From Tetramitus jugosus (lineage: Eukaryota > Heterolobosea > Eutetramitea > Acrasida > Vahlkampfiidae): a DNA stretch of 64,000 nucleotides. Location: the NCBI GenBank assembly GCA_937625935.1, contig OW569347.1, forward strand, positions 186,001 to 250,000, in the 5' to 3' direction. A program made the translations under genes and the position numbers. Below, piece by piece: positions 19,961-30,830 of this stretch. Every line of letters begins with the position of its first letter. The stretch's first letter is position 1. The notes beneath the pieces were generated by a model. That model had not been told where the DNA came from and did no database searches. It saw only the letters and a program-made list of their open reading frames with translations.

Positions 19961-22900
19961 TTATTGTTGTTGTGGCGGTTTCGGTTGAGTAGATGAAGAT
20001 TTCTTGCTACTCGATTGTTGTGGTTGTTGTTGCTGGGGTGCTTGTTGCTGAATCTGTTGTTGATATTGCTGTTGGTACTGTTGTTGCTGTTGCTGTTGGT
20101 TGACCATCGAAGAATAGTAATAAGCGTATTGGGGATACATGTAGGGGTATGCTGGATGCATTTGTTGTGGCAAGGCAGAGTAGTTGTACATTGGCATCTG
20201 GATGGACTGAGGATGCATAACGGGACGATTGTACAGGGACTGAGCATGCGATTGTTGTTGCTGTTGAACGGGGTTCGATTGGGGTTGTTGTTGGTATTGA
20301 TGTGGTTGAAACTGTGGTGTGGCTGTTGCAATCGGTTGTGGGAGACTGGAGTATGGTTTCTTTGCCTGTACAGGATTCAACTTGCTTGTGGCATCATTGT
20401 TCAGCTCATATTGATGGAAGATGAAGTGGGCAGCAGGGACAGGAGCTGCCGTGGAATTAGTGGTAGTCTTGCTCTGTGTTGCTCTCTGAGCCTTTGGCGC
20501 AGCATTCGAGGTCATTGTCGAAACTGTGGAGATAGGAGCTGCTTGTGCAGAGGTAGGTTTAGGAGTCATGCTTGTTGGTTGACTGGTGAGCACAGGTGGT
20601 GCTGATGAGCCAGTACTTGAGGTGATTGATGAAGAAATAGCGTTGTTCACGGGTTGAGTTGATGACACTGCAGATGTTGTCGATGGAAGCTCTGAACTAC
20701 CTGTGCTACTCGAGTCTGACACGACTGGCGTGGTACGAGCAGCCAACACAATCTTTGGTTTCTGAGATTTCTGAGGTTCATGTCTCACGTTCTTAGGTTT
20801 TGGCTTTTTCTCCTTTGTCTTTTCCACCTGCAGGTTAGTCCCTGATGTTGGTTTCTTACTCTCCTTTTTATCTTTTGGAGGTACCTTTGCTTTGTCAGTG
20901 GGCTGACTTGTTTCCTTCTCCTTTGAGGCTGCTGCCTTCTTTTTCCCTTTACCAGTGGAGAGATCAATTTTGTAGGTGGCTTCTGCAAAGTCAATAGCTG
21001 CTTGAACATTGCTCTTGTTAGGTGTAAACACTGAGAAAGCATTGCACTTCCGAATTGCTGATTCTAGTATTCGAACTAACTTTTTGATTTTGCCATCGGT
21101 ATCATTTGCCCAAAAAGTGTCACTAGAATACACCAATAGCTCACACAAGTATCGCAACAATGCCATTTGATCAGTACTATTAGGGTTTGGTCCTAGCTTA
21201 TCAAGTACGACCTTCGCAAACATTTGTAGTGCAAACTTCGCACAACTAGTTAAAGAAAGATCTGTGGTATCAATTTTCTTTTTCAGTCCAGCGTAGAGCA
21301 TCGAGAACGCCTCCAAATTCTTTGTTTTCCGCAATACTTTCACAAATAATCGAGTACACTTGTTCCTCCATTTTCTAAAGTTTAGATGCTTGTAGCTGAT
21401 AATCTCATTATCATCCACCCATAGTTTATATTCAAATGTGGCAGGCTTATCACCTTGGCTCTGCCTCTTCTTAATAATAGTTGAGAACAAAAGTTCTGCT
21501 TTGTTCCATTCGTGCCATGGTCCTTGTGATAGACATTCACTCAGCCTAAATAATGACTTGTGGTGGAATTGAGAGACACGGAGACAACTAGCGAAGCCTG
21601 TCACAACATTTGTCCAAACTCTCGTTGGCTCACTTGCTTCAGATGAATTAGTATCGATAAAACTTAAAACTCCTGGAGTTTGCTCGAGATAGCCAACGCC
21701 ACCTTTTTTCATCTTCTTGGTTGCGACATTCGAATCGAACATGTACTGGGAAACAATTGAAATGTACCTTGATTCATCGAGAACAAGCAGACGCAATCGT
21801 TCGCGTTGTAGGTGATAAAGCGGCAGCACTGATGTTTTGGTACTGTTTAGCGATAACTGATAAGCTTGCATCAAAAGGTCCAAGTATCCCTTGGCATCTT
21901 CAGGATTCGTTCTTGATCGTATTAGCCCCAGTAACATTGAATATCTCCAATCCTTCGTGTGCTTCGTCATACCGAGCGTCAGATATTTTGTACATTGAGA
22001 CAGAAGAGATGCCTTATCAAAGTTAAAGAATTTAAGTTTCAGCAATGAGTACAGAAGCAGACAGAGACCAATTAGACTATTTTCATCTTCAGGGTCAATC
22101 TGAATTGCAATTTTAGATGCCTGGAGAGCCCTTCCTGCGAGACAATGAATGTCAGAGCGGAAAGATGCATCTTCACTCAGACGAAGGTGACGTCTCACAT
22201 CTTTGTTTTTCAGAATTCGTTCATGCTCATATGTTAAGTCGGCAATGTCAATCATACTATCAACCAAAGTTCGATATTTCAGACTAAGTTGAGACCATGC
22301 TTCACTATCTTTAGGGGCACAAATACATGCCTTCACCAAGAAGTAAATAGATTGAGAGAACTGGAACGAGCTTTGATTGTTTGAGGGCTCAGTAAGGATA
22401 GGAGGAATGAGATCGGATGAAGCTGATACATTCTTTGCTATATAGAGTCCTACTAAATAGTAGATGCTAGTGTAGACATCGGCATACTTTTCCGTAGATA
22501 AATCCAATGTAGGGAGAGTTAGAACAGGATCGTTCAGAGTCTCGTTGGCACTATCTAACAACTCAAAGACACCTTCACGTACTGGATCGCAAGCAGTTGG
22601 AAGCCATCTAAATCCATTGTGTATCAGAATGAGAACTTTCTCAATCTCCTTTCTGACTTGTTGATTAGTATTAAATGATTCTTCCGCTTCGTGTCTAATT
22701 AGATAAAACGCAATGGCACAGTGATTAGTGTTTCTGGATAACTTTGCATAATTATCTTGCAATTCATGTTCGATATACTCTTTTCCATCATCATTCTTAA
22801 AGACATTCAGATCAGTCGTTAGCTTCACACCATAATACACATAGATTACATTTAAAACTTCTTTTCTGATATTGTCGTAGTTCTCTTTGATTGACAGGTT

Positions 22901-25417
22901 TGAACCAGCTTCTGCAATCTTGTGGTAGTGATATAATTCTTGGATCAAGAAATTGAAAAGGAGCTTCTTACGTTGATGACTCCTAAAGAACTTGAGCATG
23001 ATGAGTCGAGTAAACGGCAAAAACGAGTATCTGCAGAATTCGCTCTTGAACACGGCAATTCTATAAAGCAGAATTAAGCACAAAACAGCCATCGAATTGT
23101 CCTCTCTTAGTCCTTGAAGATAATCTAACACTCGAAGAATATGCTTCACAACTAGCACTCGTACGCTCGATGGGCAGATCGAAAAGTCCCGACCAGATGA
23201 TTCCGTAACGAGAAAATGAAGAGCTCTCTTAACTCTCCTCATCCTATTTTCAATGAAATCTTCATCAACGGCAGATAATACAAAGGTAGCAATTGAAAGT
23301 ATTGTTCGCGCATCCAGACCCATCTGATCATCAGGTTTAATATCAGCCAAGATTTCAAATATTGTCGTAAGGGCCGAGTTTTTGGTCGCTTCGTTGTTAA
23401 TTTTCGATAGGGTATCACCACTAAACAGTTGTAGAGCCTCCTTGTATTGTAGAGAAGAGGAAAGTACTCGAGCTTTGGACAAGCTTTTGTCAACATCGAA
23501 TTCTTTCAATTTCGTTAACAGGACATTTCTTGTTACGATCCAATCATCGTTTAACTGCGGAAGAATTACACGTTGTAACGGATGATTCTCTATCAGTCTT
23601 AAGCATTCCAAAAGATGAGATTTCGATATTGCTGAATTATGTAATGCATATTGAATCAAAGCAGCGAGCCAGTTCAAAGCTATTAGCTGTGAATCATTAA
23701 AAATTGAGGATAAATCGGCTCGTCTTCCACAAATCAAGTCAATACTAAACGAGGATAGAATTTTTCTAGCGGTAATAAATGATCTCTTGTACTGCTGATC
23801 TTTGTCAGCTTGTGCCTCCGAGTAATACAACTCGATTAACTTCAAACAACTTGAAGCAGGGAGCTGATAGTTATGAGATATCAGCCGCTCATATATCGTG
23901 AATATACAGTGCTTTAACTGTTTGGAAATCCGGCTATCAGATAGATGAGAACATAATTGTTCAATAGTTTTCAGACTTAAGTCCAATAAGCCAGGCGTTT
24001 GATGTTTAAATGTTTCAACAAATAATTCAAGGTTCTGTGATTCCAGAGTTTTGCAATTATTGACTTCAAGTGTTTCTGTTGATTTGTCTTCAACAAATTC
24101 TTCAGCATCCAACACTAAAATCTCAGTGATACCAGCACTTAGAGCGGGTGCGAGTTTGTTGCGCTTAGATTGCCTATTATCTGATTCATCGTTATTGGCA
24201 GTTCGCCTCCTCTTTCTTTTCACAGATTGCTCGTTTGTATCATTGGTAATGTCAATGATATCTACGCTATCTTGCGCATCTCCGTTCGTTGAATCGTCAT
24301 GTTGCAGATTCTCGCTCGTTGGTTGGCTAATAGGGACATTGTCCACTTGGAGTATCACAGCACCATTCAGATCAGAACCCTTATCACATCTCTCATTGTA
24401 CAATTTAGTAAGTGCGAGAAGCAGCGACTCCCAAGTAGCATTACTGGGTAGAGAAAGTACGGAACAGGACGATTGGTCAATGCTGATAGGAACAGAAATT
24501 TCAGCGCCATCTGAAACACTAGCAGAGGCTTTCGCATCTAGGTTCTTTAAAACTTCATTCGTCCATTGTTGATTGTAGGTATCAAACGTACATTTGTTGT
24601 AGATTGCTCTAGCTAAATCATATGAGGGATCCTGTGCTAATACCTTTTGCGTGATCCACTCACAATCTCCATAATCACCTATAATATATAACACTTCCAT
24701 TAGTGACACGAGAGCAAGCGGATGCTTTGGGCTATATTTTAGAGTATATTCAAATGCCATTCTTGCAAGACTGTAATCCAAGCAATTATAGGCACACTGT
24801 CCGAAATTGAACCACACAGCTGCATCAGTATCATCAATTTGCAGCGCTTTGGAATAAAATGAACAAGCCTGGACAAACTTTTTCTGTTTTTGCAGAATAA
24901 CAGCCACATTCTTCAATGACAAGTACTTGATAAACAGAAACACATTCTGTTGTAATTGATTTGTGGATATAACAGTCTTTTCAGCAAGCGTCAACCGGTT
25001 ATCCACAGGCACTACCAAATCAGAGAAGCAACATTCATCGTCCATCACTGCATCAGCAACATGTTGATTCTCCAATAGTTTCATGTAGCACCACAATGCA
25101 CTGTCCAACTCATCCCTTGTCTGAAACAAGAGTGCCTTCTCATACAGTCCCTTACAATCAGCTTCTTCTCTCTCTTTTGTGACTCGATTGGCAGCACCAC
25201 TCGATGAATGAGAGGATGCAAGTGCCACACCATACATTCGCCTGTTTGCATTCGTCAGAGTAGATGTTGTGTTTGCACGATGTCTCTTGTCCAACACTTG
25301 GTTTCTCTTCTTTTTGCGAATGAGCTTTTTCGTCGTTGTTGCCGTTGACGATGGTTGTTGGTGATTGGTACCACCGACCATATTAAGATTCATCGTTTCT
25401 TCTTGTGATCCATCCAT
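19961..25417 (-). CDS. CABIN1: CABIN1/Hir3-like TPR subunit of the HIRA histone chaperone complex
   Basis: 1818 aa from ATG 25417 (MDGSQEE). The frame is open 120 codons further upstream, but that part runs into the divergent CPAP gene and lacks protein-like composition. Residues about 80-300 carry TPR repeats: ALWCYMKLLENQHV, LKNVAVILQKQKKFVQACSFY, AAVWFNFGQCAYNCLDYSLARMA and HPLALVSLMEVLYIIGDYGDC. These align by eye with the N-terminal TPRs of human CABIN1, including the 'W..G..A......ARHAFE' pattern. A basic acidic linker follows, then a long helical region, then a low-complexity tail (after about 1570) rich in Lys, Ser/Thr and Gln ending in polyQ. CABIN1/Hir3 supports replication-independent H3.3/H4 deposition. 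No introns, unusual for its size. Confidence 0.85.
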   Translation of the reverse strand: MDGSQEETMNLNMVGGTNHQQPSSTATTTKKLIRKKKRNQVLDKRHRANTTSTLTNANRRMYGVALASSHSSSGAANRVTKEREEADCKGLYEKALLFQTRDELDSALWCYMKLLENQHVADAVMDDECCFSDLVVPVDNRLTLAEKTVISTNQLQQNVFLFIKYLSLKNVAVILQKQKKFVQACSFYSKALQIDDTDAAVWFNFGQCAYNCLDYSLARMAFEYTLKYSPKHPLALVSLMEVLYIIGDYGDCEWITQKVLAQDPSYDLARAIYNKCTFDTYNQQWTNEVLKNLDAKASASVSDGAEISVPISIDQSSCSVLSLPSNATWESLLLALTKLYNERCDKGSDLNGAVILQVDNVPISQPTSENLQHDDSTNGDAQDSVDIIDITNDTNEQSVKRKRRRTANNDESDNRQSKRNKLAPALSAGITEILVLDAEEFVEDKSTETLEVNNCKTLESQNLELFVETFKHQTPGLLDLSLKTIEQLCSHLSDSRISKQLKHCIFTIYERLISHNYQLPASSCLKLIELYYSEAQADKDQQYKRSFITARKILSSFSIDLICGRRADLSSIFNDSQLIALNWLAALIQYALHNSAISKSHLLECLRLIENHPLQRVILPQLNDDWIVTRNVLLTKLKEFDVDKSLSKARVLSSSLQYKEALQLFSGDTLSKINNEATKNSALTTIFEILADIKPDDQMGLDARTILSIATFVLSAVDEDFIENRMRRVKRALHFLVTESSGRDFSICPSSVRVLVVKHILRVLDYLQGLREDNSMAVLCLILLYRIAVFKSEFCRYSFLPFTRLIMLKFFRSHQRKKLLFNFLIQELYHYHKIAEAGSNLSIKENYDNIRKEVLNVIYVYYGVKLTTDLNVFKNDDGKEYIEHELQDNYAKLSRNTNHCAIAFYLIRHEAEESFNTNQQVRKEIEKVLILIHNGFRWLPTACDPVREGVFELLDSANETLNDPVLTLPTLDLSTEKYADVYTSIYYLVGLYIAKNVSASSDLIPPILTEPSNNQSSFQFSQSIYFLVKACICAPKDSEAWSQLSLKYRTLVDSMIDIADLTYEHERILKNKDVRRHLRLSEDASFRSDIHCLAGRALQASKIAIQIDPEDENSLIGLCLLLYSLLKLKFFNFDKASLLSQCTKYLTLGMTKHTKDWRYSMLLGLIRSRTNPEDAKGYLDLLMQAYQLSLNSTKTSVLPLYHLQRERLRLLVLDESRYISIVSQYMFDSNVATKKMKKGGVGYLEQTPGVLSFIDTNSSEASEPTRVWTNVVTGFASCLRVSQFHHKSLFRLSECLSQGPWHEWNKAELLFSTIIKKRQSQGDKPATFEYKLWVDDNEIISYKHLNFRKWRNKCTRLFVKVLRKTKNLEAFSMLYAGLKKKIDTTDLSLTSCAKFALQMFAKVVLDKLGPNPNSTDQMALLRYLCELLVYSSDTFWANDTDGKIKKLVRILESAIRKCNAFSVFTPNKSNVQAAIDFAEATYKIDLSTGKGKKKAAASKEKETSQPTDKAKVPPKDKKESKKPTSGTNLQVEKTKEKKPKPKNVRHEPQKSQKPKIVLAARTTPVVSDSSSTGSSELPSTTSAVSSTQPVNNAISSSITSSTGSSAPPVLTSQPTSMTPKPTSAQAAPISTVSTMTSNAAPKAQRATQSKTTTNSTAAPVPAAHFIFHQYELNNDATSKLNPVQAKKPYSSLPQPIATATPQFQPHQYQQQPQSNPVQQQQQSHAQSLYNRPVMHPQSIQMPMYNYSALPQQMHPAYPYMYPQYAYYYSSMVNQQQQQQQYQQQYQQQIQQQAPQQQQPQQSSSKKSSSTQPKPPQQQ

Positions 25418-25739
25418 ATCTATTATTTTCAAATAATAATATGACTTATCAAGCTCTTCTTTGTTTTTCGATTCGCTTTCTTTGATGCCGTTTTTCGTGG
25501 AGGGAAAAACGACCACCAAAAAAATGGCGCGAAGTTTTAGCTTAATGCCCCGCAAACCTCTTTCCTTTTTGATCGTCAGGCAAAAATACATCTGAAAATC
25601 CTTTGACAAAATGTGTTTGCCTTCCTTCTTCGAAAAAGCAGCTCCCTGTTTCGAAATTGGAACAAGAAACCACAACCAACACAACAGAACAAACTCTTTA
25701 AAAATCAAAGAACAACCAACCACTGCCCCTTCGTAAAAC
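25418..25739. other. Divergent promoter between CABIN1 and CPAP genes
   Basis: 322 bp containing both 5' leaders. An E2F-like site, TGGCGCGAAG, lies at 25525-25534. No RNA gene seen. Confidence 0.55.
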
Positions 25740-26379
25740 ATGGTCATCTCATCCAATGAAATACACGATCGACTCAAACAGCTCTACCAACACAAGCAAG
25801 AGCTGCTCAAACAATTCATTCATCAATCATCACTGTCATCTCCACTGGGCAACATTTCAATTCAAATGCAAAACAATGAAGCTTCCATCCGATACTACAC
25901 TGATCTCTTAAACAAGTGTCAACAACAACAACAACAACAGAGACAACAGCAACAGCGACAGACTGTAGTGGGTGATGATGATGATGATGAATTTGGGTTC
26001 GTGTCCAACATGGATCTCAATGATATCCCATCACCATCAATACTATCGAATCAAACAAGGTCTAATCAACAACAACAACAACAACCGAATCGGATACAGC
26101 AACAACAACATGTACATGCCTCTAATCGATCAATACCCATGACAATAACACCAACACCTACAACAACAACAACAACCACAACATCTGCTGTATCAAAAAG
26201 CAATACAATATACGATTATCACCACCACCATCATCCCATTCATCACACAACTACCACTCCAACTACTTCACCAACTCCTCCTATGATGATGCATAACAAA
26301 AATAATAATAATAATAGCAATCGAAATGCGAGTCGGTCACAGAGACTATTGAACATGAATATTTGGAATCAACCATCTC

Positions 26380-26411
<32 letters not shown>

Positions 26412-28232
26412 CCACCACATGTAGTACAACAACAACAACAGACATCTCCTACAGTTGTCACTCATCACAATCAACAGAGCAATGATTTGATCTCTACATC
26501 CAAAAAGTCTCCTCTCATCACACCATCAAGTAGTACGAATCAACACTTGTTACTCAACAAAGAACAACAACAACAACAACAACAACGAAATGCATCATTA
26601 TCATCACCCGTACCATCATTATCATCACCCACAACAACACTCTTCTCCAATCCAAAACAACCAATATCGATATCGATTGATGAACAATACATGGACAAAT
26701 TGGATCAATTGAACACGAGGCACATGCAGCATTCTGAACAAAAAGAACAGATATCACAAAACCATTTAATGTCAAGTAATCAGCATGATAACAATAGTGG
26801 TGATAGTGGTGGATACGCCAATTCAGAACAAGCCAATTTGAGTTTGAAACAAATAGGATTACCGCACACAAATCATCACAGCAATACTAACAATAACAAT
26901 AGCAATAATAGCAATCAGATGACAACAAATGACACGGATGAGGACAACAGTGACTGTCCTCATTCAAGCCACAATCATCATCATGATGAGAATAATGACG
27001 ATGATGGAGATGACGATGTTTCCATTTATTCGGAAATGTCGGCTGATGACTTGTCGATTATCGCGGATCACGAACTACAAGATTTGGACGATTTGATTGA
27101 AGATGATATGAATGAGTGCGAGCATAGAATTAGTAGTGTGCCATCCAACGAGAAATTGCTTCAAACAATGCACAATTTGGAGACGGATATTAAACAGACG
27201 GATGCCGATCGTATCATGGATCAATGGGAACAAACGATTGAAACACCAATGGATGATGGTGATGATCAGATGAATGGAAATGATGGTCATGATGATGATA
27301 ATGATGATGATGACGATGGCGTGATTGGTGGAATTGGCATAGGAAACAACGTGCCATCACTGTTCGTGATGAATGAAGAAGCACAAGTGGCAAAATCGGA
27401 CAAGGATGGTCGCCATCATCATGATGAAGAAGACGATGACGATGATATCATCATGGATCAACAACAATCATCATGGAATGTGAATCACCAGGAAGAGGAT
27501 CATTCGTCAATTGAGATTGATAGTCAGTTGTTGGAGCAAGAATTGAATGATTTGGAACGAGAGGCGATGGATGAACGAAGAAAGCAGCAATTTTTGCAGT
27601 CGCAAGAGTTTCTCATGGACCTCGACATGTATCAACAGGAATATGAGTCATTAGCGAGAGAAATGGTCATCAATTTGAAGAAGAGGCAACTGCTGCACAT
27701 CTTCTTCTACAAATTGGTCAAATCAGATAGAGACAACAGACGAAATCATGGAGCTCACTTCAAACAACCAACAGACGACTCGCAAGAACAGGACAAGATT
27801 ATATCGGAGGAACAGTTGAGTAACAATGGAAAAGTAGTGCGCTTGTATCAATCTGGAAAGAAGGTAGTCATTAATTTGCCGAGTCGATCCGTAAAGGTGT
27901 TCTTGCCGAATGGACATATTGTCACTCGGTATAGGAATGGTGACATGAAGCGCATTGTGCCCAAAAAGTGTATTGAGATGTTCATACGAAATAGTCAGAG
28001 TTGTTCCATCACTCATGCGGATCACTCACGAACATTCTTTAGCTTTGCTCTCGGGCAATGTGAAAAGCGCTTCCCAGAGGACTTTGTCAATCAATTTGGT
28101 GTCGAGAAGATTGTGCTGCTAAGATATAATCAGAAAATACTCGTTCGACAAGATGGTCCTCGTGAAGTGCTGTTGCGAAGTGGACACAAGAAGTTAGTTC
28201 CTCGCATGCTTGATAATAAAAGTCATCCTTGA
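25740..28232 (+). CDS. CPAP/CENPJ/SAS-4-type centriolar protein with TCP10 G-box
   Basis: 830 aa. The C-terminal 134 residues (697-830) form a G-box/TCP10 C-terminal domain: repeated short beta-strands punctuated by Gly/Asn-Gly turns (GKVVRLYQSGKKVVINL, VKVFLPNGHIVTRYRNGDMKRIVP, LVRQDGPREVLLRSGHKKL). In CPAP/SAS-4 this single-layer beta-sheet binds STIL/Ana2 and sets centriole assembly. Before it is a predicted coiled coil (about 600-655, LNDLEREAMDERRKQQFLQ). The N-terminal 570 residues are mostly Gln, Asn, His, Ser, Thr and Asp tracts, with short helices at the start (IHDRLKQLYQHKQELLKQF). The SAS-4 tubulin-binding PN2-3 motif is not obvious. STIL-independent TCP10 paralogues share the domain, so SAS-4 orthology is likely rather than proven. 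Confidence 0.78.
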
Positions 28233-28256
28233 ATTGTTTAACAATTTAATATGTCC

Positions 28257-30718
28257 TTAAGTGCTAAAATCGTAGATTCCAACCAGACCAGAGTTATTGG
28301 CAGTCACAAGTAGATTAGAAGTCATATCTAACGATGTCATGAGACCAGAAGATGGCTCAATGGCGTACTTGTTATGTGGCTCTAGACTATTGATGAATTG
28401 ACCTGTGGATCGATCAGACACCACAACAGATCCCAATAGAGTACCAGACACAATCATATCACGATGGATTCGCATGCCTCGGATAGATCCTTGCGATGAT
28501 AAATTAATAGTTTGTACATGTGAATGACTAATGCCTGATGTTCTGTCCGAACTTCTCCTGATATCGAAAATGTTGATAATTCCAGACATATGACCTGTTA
28601 CCAATTCGTAACCATTCCAACCTAACTCAAATACAGCTTTAGAGGACGCATCATACTGAAATATGCTTTCCTTTGCGCGCGTATCAATCAATGCTAAACT
28701 TCCTTTGGAGGAACCAACCATGATACACTGATCAAATAACTGATGTTTATCCTCTGCAATTGCATAAATGTACCCTTCGAGTCCATGTTGAAAACTCGCT
28801 GCGAATGATCGACTCGTTATATTATATGTTTGGATTGAAGGATCCTCTCCTGCAACCAGCAAAGTGCTATCCATCACCAGCATATCCCATATCGCTCTTG
28901 AGTACACATTTGATATCACGTGCAACTGTCTTCCCGACAACATATCCCAAAACATGACACACTTATACTGACAACTATTCGAGACAACTTTTCTGGATCA
29001 AAAACGCTACATAACACTGCATCCGAGTGTCCATTAAAAGTCCGAATGGTGCGCAACTCTATATCTTTGCCCGTATTCAAATTATATACATCATGCAAGT
29101 GCAGACTACCAGATCTCGATCCAGTTAACAACACAGCATGATCACTTGATTCAACAAACGAATCATTTGTTACTGACCTAGTAGTGTTTTCAGTTCTCCG
29201 ATTGTGAATTCTCGTCTGCTCATAAATATTTTTCAAATGTCGCACCATCTGATCTCCTGTTTTCCCATAGACACAGCAAATGTTAGGTGCACCTTGAATG
29301 TTGAATTGTGCGTAACTATATCGTCCAACACTCCAATTCGTTCTCACTCGATAGGATTGCACAAATGCATTGATACCTGATTTGTTACCACGGACAACCG
29401 ATTCGATCTCATAGTCATCCATTGACATCTTTTCACACAACTGCCGACAGGTTCTTGGCTCTGATATTATAGAATCCCACAATCGACAAACAGCTCTATT
29501 CTTCAATATATTAGATATGGACAAGTAGAAAAAGATGTGGCAATAAATATCACTATCCATAACCATCATCATCTGCCTCAACTTCAGTCTCTTCATCTGA
29601 TAATCTGAAAATACTGAACGTCGATTCTGCTTGATTTCGTCTTGGTCCATACTGTCATTCGATACATGGAAAGAAATTTGTGAACGAGCACTCACTTCAT
29701 AAAATGCTTGCAACAGACTGGATGCATCAGGCCTGTCATCAGGATTCGCCACCAACATGCTCCTTGCCATCGTTTCTGCCAACAGGAGCAATTTTTGATC
29801 CTCTGCTTCAAAATTCTCTCTCACAGACTGAAAAATGGCAGCTGGATTATTCAATATCTGATACGCAAAATCAATTCTCTTCCACAGCAAGAGCTCTAAC
29901 AATGTACATCCCGCTCCAAAAATATCAACCTTAAAGTCATACTTTGGATTTTCATTGCGCAACTCTGGTGCAATATAGCCCTGTGTTCCCAGAACAGATG
30001 ACGCAAAAGCCGAGTCACTCATTAACCTTCTCGCAAATCCCATATCTCCCAACTGAATTTTACCCCTGTTCAAAAAACAGTTATCAGGCTTTACATCTCT
30101 ATGAATCACATGATTCTGATGCATGTACTGCAGAGCACTCAATATCTGATGCATCCATGTCATGATTCTCTGCAAGTTCAGAATACCTGTTGATATGTGA
30201 GTATGGTCACGATGTTGTTGTTTCTTCTTCTTCAAATCATGCCTCTTTAATATAGTTCTCAATGTGCCTTGGTTACAATAGTCGAACACGAGACAGACAA
30301 ACCATAGCTCTTCACTGGAAAATACATCACACGAGGGAAGACTCATAATATAGTCATGTTCATAGTCAGCTGCATGTTGTTCAGCATTGTGATATGATTT
30401 GACTGTCATAGTAATGTTTGGTGATCGGAGTGATTGCTGTTGCTGTTGTGGATGATGATGTCGATGTTGTTTATGAACAAAGAAACTTCGAATGTTGACA
30501 ATGTGATCATGTTGTCGAAGTTGCATGCAACAGGAAGCTTCGTGCAAAATTACATTGAGGTGCGTAATGGAACTGACGTGACATTTCTTGAGAGCAAAGC
30601 TTTTGGCCTCATTGTTCGTAGTGCTGTCGGAGATTGTTTTTGGCGCCATATATGTGCACCTGTAGACAGAACTGGTGGCTCCCCTACCAATCAACTCATG
30701 CACCTGATAATTGTCCAT
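28257..30718 (-). CDS. Protein kinase - F-box - WD40 fusion protein, apparent -1 frameshift
   Basis: From ATG 30718 the frame encodes a Ser/Thr kinase domain (residues 4-345: glycine loop IGRGATSSVY, Lys44/45 in FALKK, HRDVKPDN at 206-213, DMG 225-227, APE 250-252), then an F-box (386-425, DSDIYCHIFFYLSISNILKNRAV), then WD40 repeats. At about residue 575 the frame shifts: the second WD40 block (MFWDMLSGRQL onward, to 28257) lies in the -1 frame. Both frames overlap at a four-base homopolymer, 28989-28992. One extra base there would give a regular WD40 repeat (VVSNSCQYKCVMFWD), so a base is probably missing from the assembly. An intron is unlikely because the two frames overlap with no sequence left over. 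Expected protein is about 820 aa. It is divergent from the hydrolase gene, with 112 bp between starts. Confidence 0.82.
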
Positions 30719-30830
30719 TGATTTCCATTCACTTAGTCACAACGTTGGAGTCAAATAATCAATCAAAAATGAAGCTCGTGTTATCTGTTTTTGTTCCTCC
30801 GGAGAAACCTCAAAAAACAATCAAACAAAA

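Noticed and set aside
19615-20331. 238-codon ORF overlapping the CABIN1 3' end
   Set aside because: His/Asn-rich shadow produced by CAA/CAC repeats read in another frame.
25418-25777. 120-codon upstream extension of the CABIN1 frame
   Set aside because: It overlaps the divergent CPAP gene start, has composition unlike the rest of the protein, and the family-like N-terminus begins after ATG 25417.
28916-28999. An intron as the cause of the WD40 frame change
   Set aside because: The two frames overlap with continuous WD40 sequence, and no 60-110-nt GT...AG segment can be removed without losing conserved residues.
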